Origin: Butyrivibrio sp. WCD3002
GTDB lineage: Bacteria; Bacillota; Clostridia; Lachnospirales; Lachnospiraceae
NCBI RefSeq assembly: GCF_000424265.1
Contig: NZ_AUJO01000003.1
Location: 124,001 to 188,000 of the forward strand
DNA: 64,000 nucleotides
Direction: 5' to 3'
The notes below the pieces were generated by a model. It did not search any database, was not told where the DNA came from, and saw only the letters and a list, made by a program, of their open reading frames with translations. The position numbers were made by a program, and so were the translations under genes. Positions 61,648-64,000 of the stretch are shown piece by piece (position 1 is the stretch's first letter; the number at the start of each line of letters is the position of its first letter).

Positions 61648-63272
61648 CAGCATACCCTCCTGTTCTTGATAATCGGAGAAGCTGTTCTTTCTTTTGATGA
61701 GCTTTCCTGCTTGTTCCAGTATCTTGAATCTGTCATTCTATAGCAGGCAGCCTCGGTGATATGTCTTGTCTCAATGTTTTCGCTTCCATCAAGATCCGCT
61801 ATGGTTCTTGCTACCCTGAGAACCTTATGATATGCCCTGGCGGATAAATCCATCGTATTGAACACCTGCTCCATAAGTCTTTGCTCCTTTAGACCAAGCT
61901 TGCAATATCTTCCTATCTGGGCAGGGCTCATCTCAGAATTAAACCTTATGCCCTCATCCTTAAATCTCCTTTTCTGAATGTCCATGGCGCCAAGAACACG
62001 CTTTCTTATCTCCGCACTGCTCTCATTGCACTGATTTCCGTGACTAAGCTCACCCACATCAATCTTGGAGGCTTCAACGCTTATATCTATCCTGTCCAGA
62101 ATAGGCCCGGATATTCTGCCAAGATACCTTGATATCTCGCTTTCCGAACACCTGCATTTATTAAGGTCAGGATAATATCCACATGGACATGGGTTCATGG
62201 CTCCCACAAGAAGCATATCCGCAGGATAGGAAAAAGTCCCTCCGCTTCTTGCCACATGGACCTCTCTGTCCTCCAAGGGCTGTCTTAAAAGATTGAGCGT
62301 ATTTCTTTTGAATTCCGTCATCTCATCAAGGAAAAGCACTCCTCTGTGGGCAAGGGAAATAACACCGGGATGAGGTATTGTTCCGCCTCCCGTAAGTGCC
62401 GGTTCCGTAATGGAATGATGAGGGCTCATAAAAGGACGCCTTGTAATCAGTGCTTCACCCTTTTTTATCATTCCCGCCACACTGTAGATTGAAGATACCT
62501 CAAGACTTTCATCCTCCGACAAGGGCGGCATTATCCCCGGTATACGTTTTGCAATCATGCTTTTACCGGAACCGGGCGGCCCCACAATAAGAATGTGATG
62601 ATATCCTGACACTGCTATCTCAACCGCTCTTTTTACGGCTGCCTGTCCGTTTATCTCTGAAAAATCCATACCTCTTAAATATTTTTCTCCGGGCTCAGCA
62701 TCCTTAAACATCATTTGAACGTCAATTTTAGTAGGCTCAATTACTTTGTCCCGCTCTGATTTTTCCGCAGTCAGATAGCTTATGGTTTCAAGAAGATTCC
62801 TTACTCCTATAACCTTCATGCCTCTGACCACAGCGCCTTCGTTTGCATTGTCATAGGGCAAAATACAGGTTTTGAATCCTTTTTTCCATGCATGGGTAAC
62901 CATAGGCAAAACGCCGTTTACCGCCTTTACTTCGCCATCAAGCCCAAGCTCGCCGATTACCAGTGTATCCTTTAGCGCATCCTCACTTATCTCTCCCATG
63001 GCACATAGTATTCCCAGCGCCACCGGCAGATCTACCGCGATTCCGGCCTTTCGGATATCCGCAGGAGAAAGATTGACTGTAATTCTCATCGGAGGCATCG
63101 GAAAACCGGCATTTTTCAAAGCAACCCTGACTCTCTCTGATGCCTCTCTTACGTCGCCGCTGATAAAGCCGACCATATTGAACATGGGCAGTCCATCTGA
63201 CGCGTCTACCTCAACCTGCATCAGATACGGCAATATACCCTTTACCGCACCCGAAACAACTGTACTAAACAT
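61647..63272 (-). CDS. comM: YifB/ComM family Mg-chelatase-like AAA ATPase
   Basis: A 541-residue AAA+ ATPase. An N-terminal ChlI-like (S16-type fold) domain (about 1-165) precedes the ATPase core with Walker A GPPGSGKSMIAKRIPG near residue 220 and Walker B GVLFLDEMTEF near 300, and a C-terminal Mg-chelatase domain. The zinc-like segment CPCGYYPDLNKCRC is typical. In Gram-negative bacteria ComM is a branch-migration helicase that aids recombination of transformed DNA. The start at 63272 has GGAAGGAG. It is translationally coupled to dprA downstream. Confidence 0.92.
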   Translation of the reverse strand: MFSTVVSGAVKGILPYLMQVEVDASDGLPMFNMVGFISGDVREASERVRVALKNAGFPMPPMRITVNLSPADIRKAGIAVDLPVALGILCAMGEISEDALKDTLVIGELGLDGEVKAVNGVLPMVTHAWKKGFKTCILPYDNANEGAVVRGMKVIGVRNLLETISYLTAEKSERDKVIEPTKIDVQMMFKDAEPGEKYLRGMDFSEINGQAAVKRAVEIAVSGYHHILIVGPPGSGKSMIAKRIPGIMPPLSEDESLEVSSIYSVAGMIKKGEALITRRPFMSPHHSITEPALTGGGTIPHPGVISLAHRGVLFLDEMTEFKRNTLNLLRQPLEDREVHVARSGGTFSYPADMLLVGAMNPCPCGYYPDLNKCRCSESEISRYLGRISGPILDRIDISVEASKIDVGELSHGNQCNESSAEIRKRVLGAMDIQKRRFKDEGIRFNSEMSPAQIGRYCKLGLKEQRLMEQVFNTMDLSARAYHKVLRVARTIADLDGSENIETRHITEAACYRMTDSRYWNKQESSSKERTASPIIKNRRVC

Positions 63273-63348
63273 AAAAACTCCTTCCGGGGCATAAACGTAC
63301 CCCAAAGGACCGTTATCCGAAAAAAATTACAAAAATAAAGGAAAATTG

Positions 63349-63365
63349 TACGGAGAATCTCCGTA
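63349..63365. repeat. Short hairpin upstream of comM
   Basis: TACGGAG/CTCCGTA with a 3-nt loop, flanked by T-rich sequence on both strands. It could be a second terminator for pilT or part of the comM leader. Confidence 0.4.
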
Positions 63366-63402
63366 TGAAATCTTTTTTTATTATACCGATTAGAAAAAGA
63401 AA

Positions 63403-63439
63403 TGCAAGCAGATTTTCCGATAAAAAAAATCTGCCTGCA
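63403..63439 (-). terminator. Probable terminator after pilT
   Basis: CAGATTTT/AAAATCTG with outer TGCA/TGCA pairing forms a hairpin, followed on the minus strand by TTTCTTTTTC. Confidence 0.6.
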
Positions 63440-63488
63440 CCATAAATAATCTCTCAATCTGCAGCAACTGCCGATTGCTTTATGTGAA

Positions 63489-64000
63489 TTATCTCAATAT
63501 CTTAGCCTGCATTGTTTCAGGATCCTGGGCATAATGAATTGCCATATCGCGACCGATTTTTCCTGATTTACAAAGCTCAACTATCGCATCATCCATGGTT
63601 ATCATTCCCTGCTTGCGATTGGTCTGCATGATAGTAATAAGCTGATGGGTCTTGCCTTCACGGATCATATTTCTTACGGCGCTGTTTACATGCATAACCT
63701 CAAAGGCTCCCACTCTCGCATCACCGTCAGCTGTAGGAATGAGCTGCTGCGAAATGACAGCTTCAAGAACGTTGGCAAGCTGAATTCTTATCTGCTGTTG
63801 CTGATGCGGCGGGAAAACATCAATTATTCTATCAACTGTGCTGGCTGCTCCGATCGTATGGAGAGTTGACAGCACCAGATGTCCTGTCTCAGCAGCAGTA
63901 ATAGCGGTACTTATGGTCTCAAGATCTCTCATCTCTCCAACAAGGATAACATCAGGATCTTCTCTAAGAGCAGCTCTCAGAGCGTTGGCATAATTATCAG
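63489..64000 (-). CDS. pilT: Type IV pilus twitching ATPase PilT (3' part, cut by window edge)
   Basis: The C-terminal ~170 residues of a PilT retraction ATPase; the frame stays open to the right edge of the window, so the 5' part lies outside. The Walker B region [12 protein letters not shown] is at the window edge, followed by the His box [10 protein letters not shown] and a C-terminal helical domain with [11 protein letters not shown]. PilT retracts type IV pili, which serve twitching motility and DNA uptake. It lies upstream of comM and dprA, separated from them by a probable terminator. Confidence 0.92.
   Translation of the reverse strand, partial: DNYANALRAALREDPDVILVGEMRDLETISTAITAAETGHLVLSTLHTIGAASTVDRIIDVFPPHQQQQIRIQLANVLEAVISQQLIPTADGDARVGAFEVMHVNSAVRNMIREGKTHQLITIMQTNRKQGMITMDDAIVELCKSGKIGRDMAIHYAQDPETMQAKILR

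Overview
The window looks like chromosome of an anaerobic, Gram-positive gut or rumen Clostridia, most probably a Lachnospiraceae member of the Butyrivibrio/Pseudobutyrivibrio/Agathobacter type. Evidence: a SCIFF (six-cysteine) peptide gene with its radical SAM maturase, a fused SecDF, a meso-diaminopimelate-type MurE, a UPF0371 protein, DegV, sugar ABC importers without their own ATPase, an oxygen-independent glycerol-3-phosphate oxidation module, and a methyl-accepting chemotaxis protein implying motility. Nearly everything runs on the minus strand; only three genes (84-1805, 37171-37896, 49202-49984) are on plus. No rRNA, tRNA, IS element, prophage or CRISPR array was seen, and no gene-free stretch exceeds about 260 bp.

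Layout. 1-5700: chemoreceptor, CarD-type regulator, an unknown 149-residue protein, UPF0371 and DegV. 5700-22100: housekeeping: rlmN, rsmB, a membrane zinc peptidase, fmt, an L,D-transpeptidase, def, priA, murE, recJ, secDF, then the SCIFF pair scfB/scfA. 22200-36920: the most interesting region, a locus that reads as uptake and fermentation of sulfoquinovosyl-glycerol (the head group of plant sulfolipid). A GH31 sulfoquinovosidase-like enzyme and a GPH sugar-cation symporter form one unit and an SLC13 permease a second. A third unit holds a short transaldolase, a 3-hydroxyisobutyrate-dehydrogenase-family reductase, a DUF4867 protein, a fucose-isomerase-fold isomerase, a ROK regulator, glycerol kinase and three redox genes for glycerol 3-phosphate. 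37100-52830: PlsC-like acyltransferase, CNNM/CorC membrane protein, HAD phosphatase, MATE pump, Sfp-type phosphopantetheinyl transferase, hisS, a TldD/TldE pair, a MalY-type aminotransferase, LarC, a Cof hydrolase, an S66 peptidase and a GGDEF-EAL protein. 52930-60400: a galactoside utilisation operon (GH35, LacI regulator, ABC permeases, binding protein). 60400-64000: DNA uptake/type IV pilus genes dprA, comM and the 3' part of pilT.

How the sulfo locus would work. The GPH symporter would import sulfoquinovosyl-glycerol and the GH31 enzyme would split it into sulfoquinovose and glycerol. The isomerase would make 6-deoxy-6-sulfofructose, the transaldolase would pass its three-carbon unit to glyceraldehyde 3-phosphate (giving fructose 6-phosphate) and release 3-sulfolactaldehyde, and the reductase would convert that to dihydroxypropanesulfonate (DHPS) while regenerating NAD+. 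Glycerol kinase and the redox trio would burn the glycerol half. This is the transaldolase sulfoglycolysis pathway known from gut Firmicutes, but here joined to a glycerol module. The GH31 enzyme carries Gln where the E. coli sulfoquinovosidase has its sulfonate-binding Arg301. A shared 21-bp palindromic element (TTRATTAA-N5-TTAATTAA) lies at every transcription-unit start of the sulfo part, immediately downstream of good sigma-A promoters in two cases, and is the likely operator of the ROK regulator.

Coordinates use the start codon best supported by a ribosome binding site, so several genes are shorter than their longest open frame. Family assignments rest on motif reading and memory of family sequences, not on database searches.
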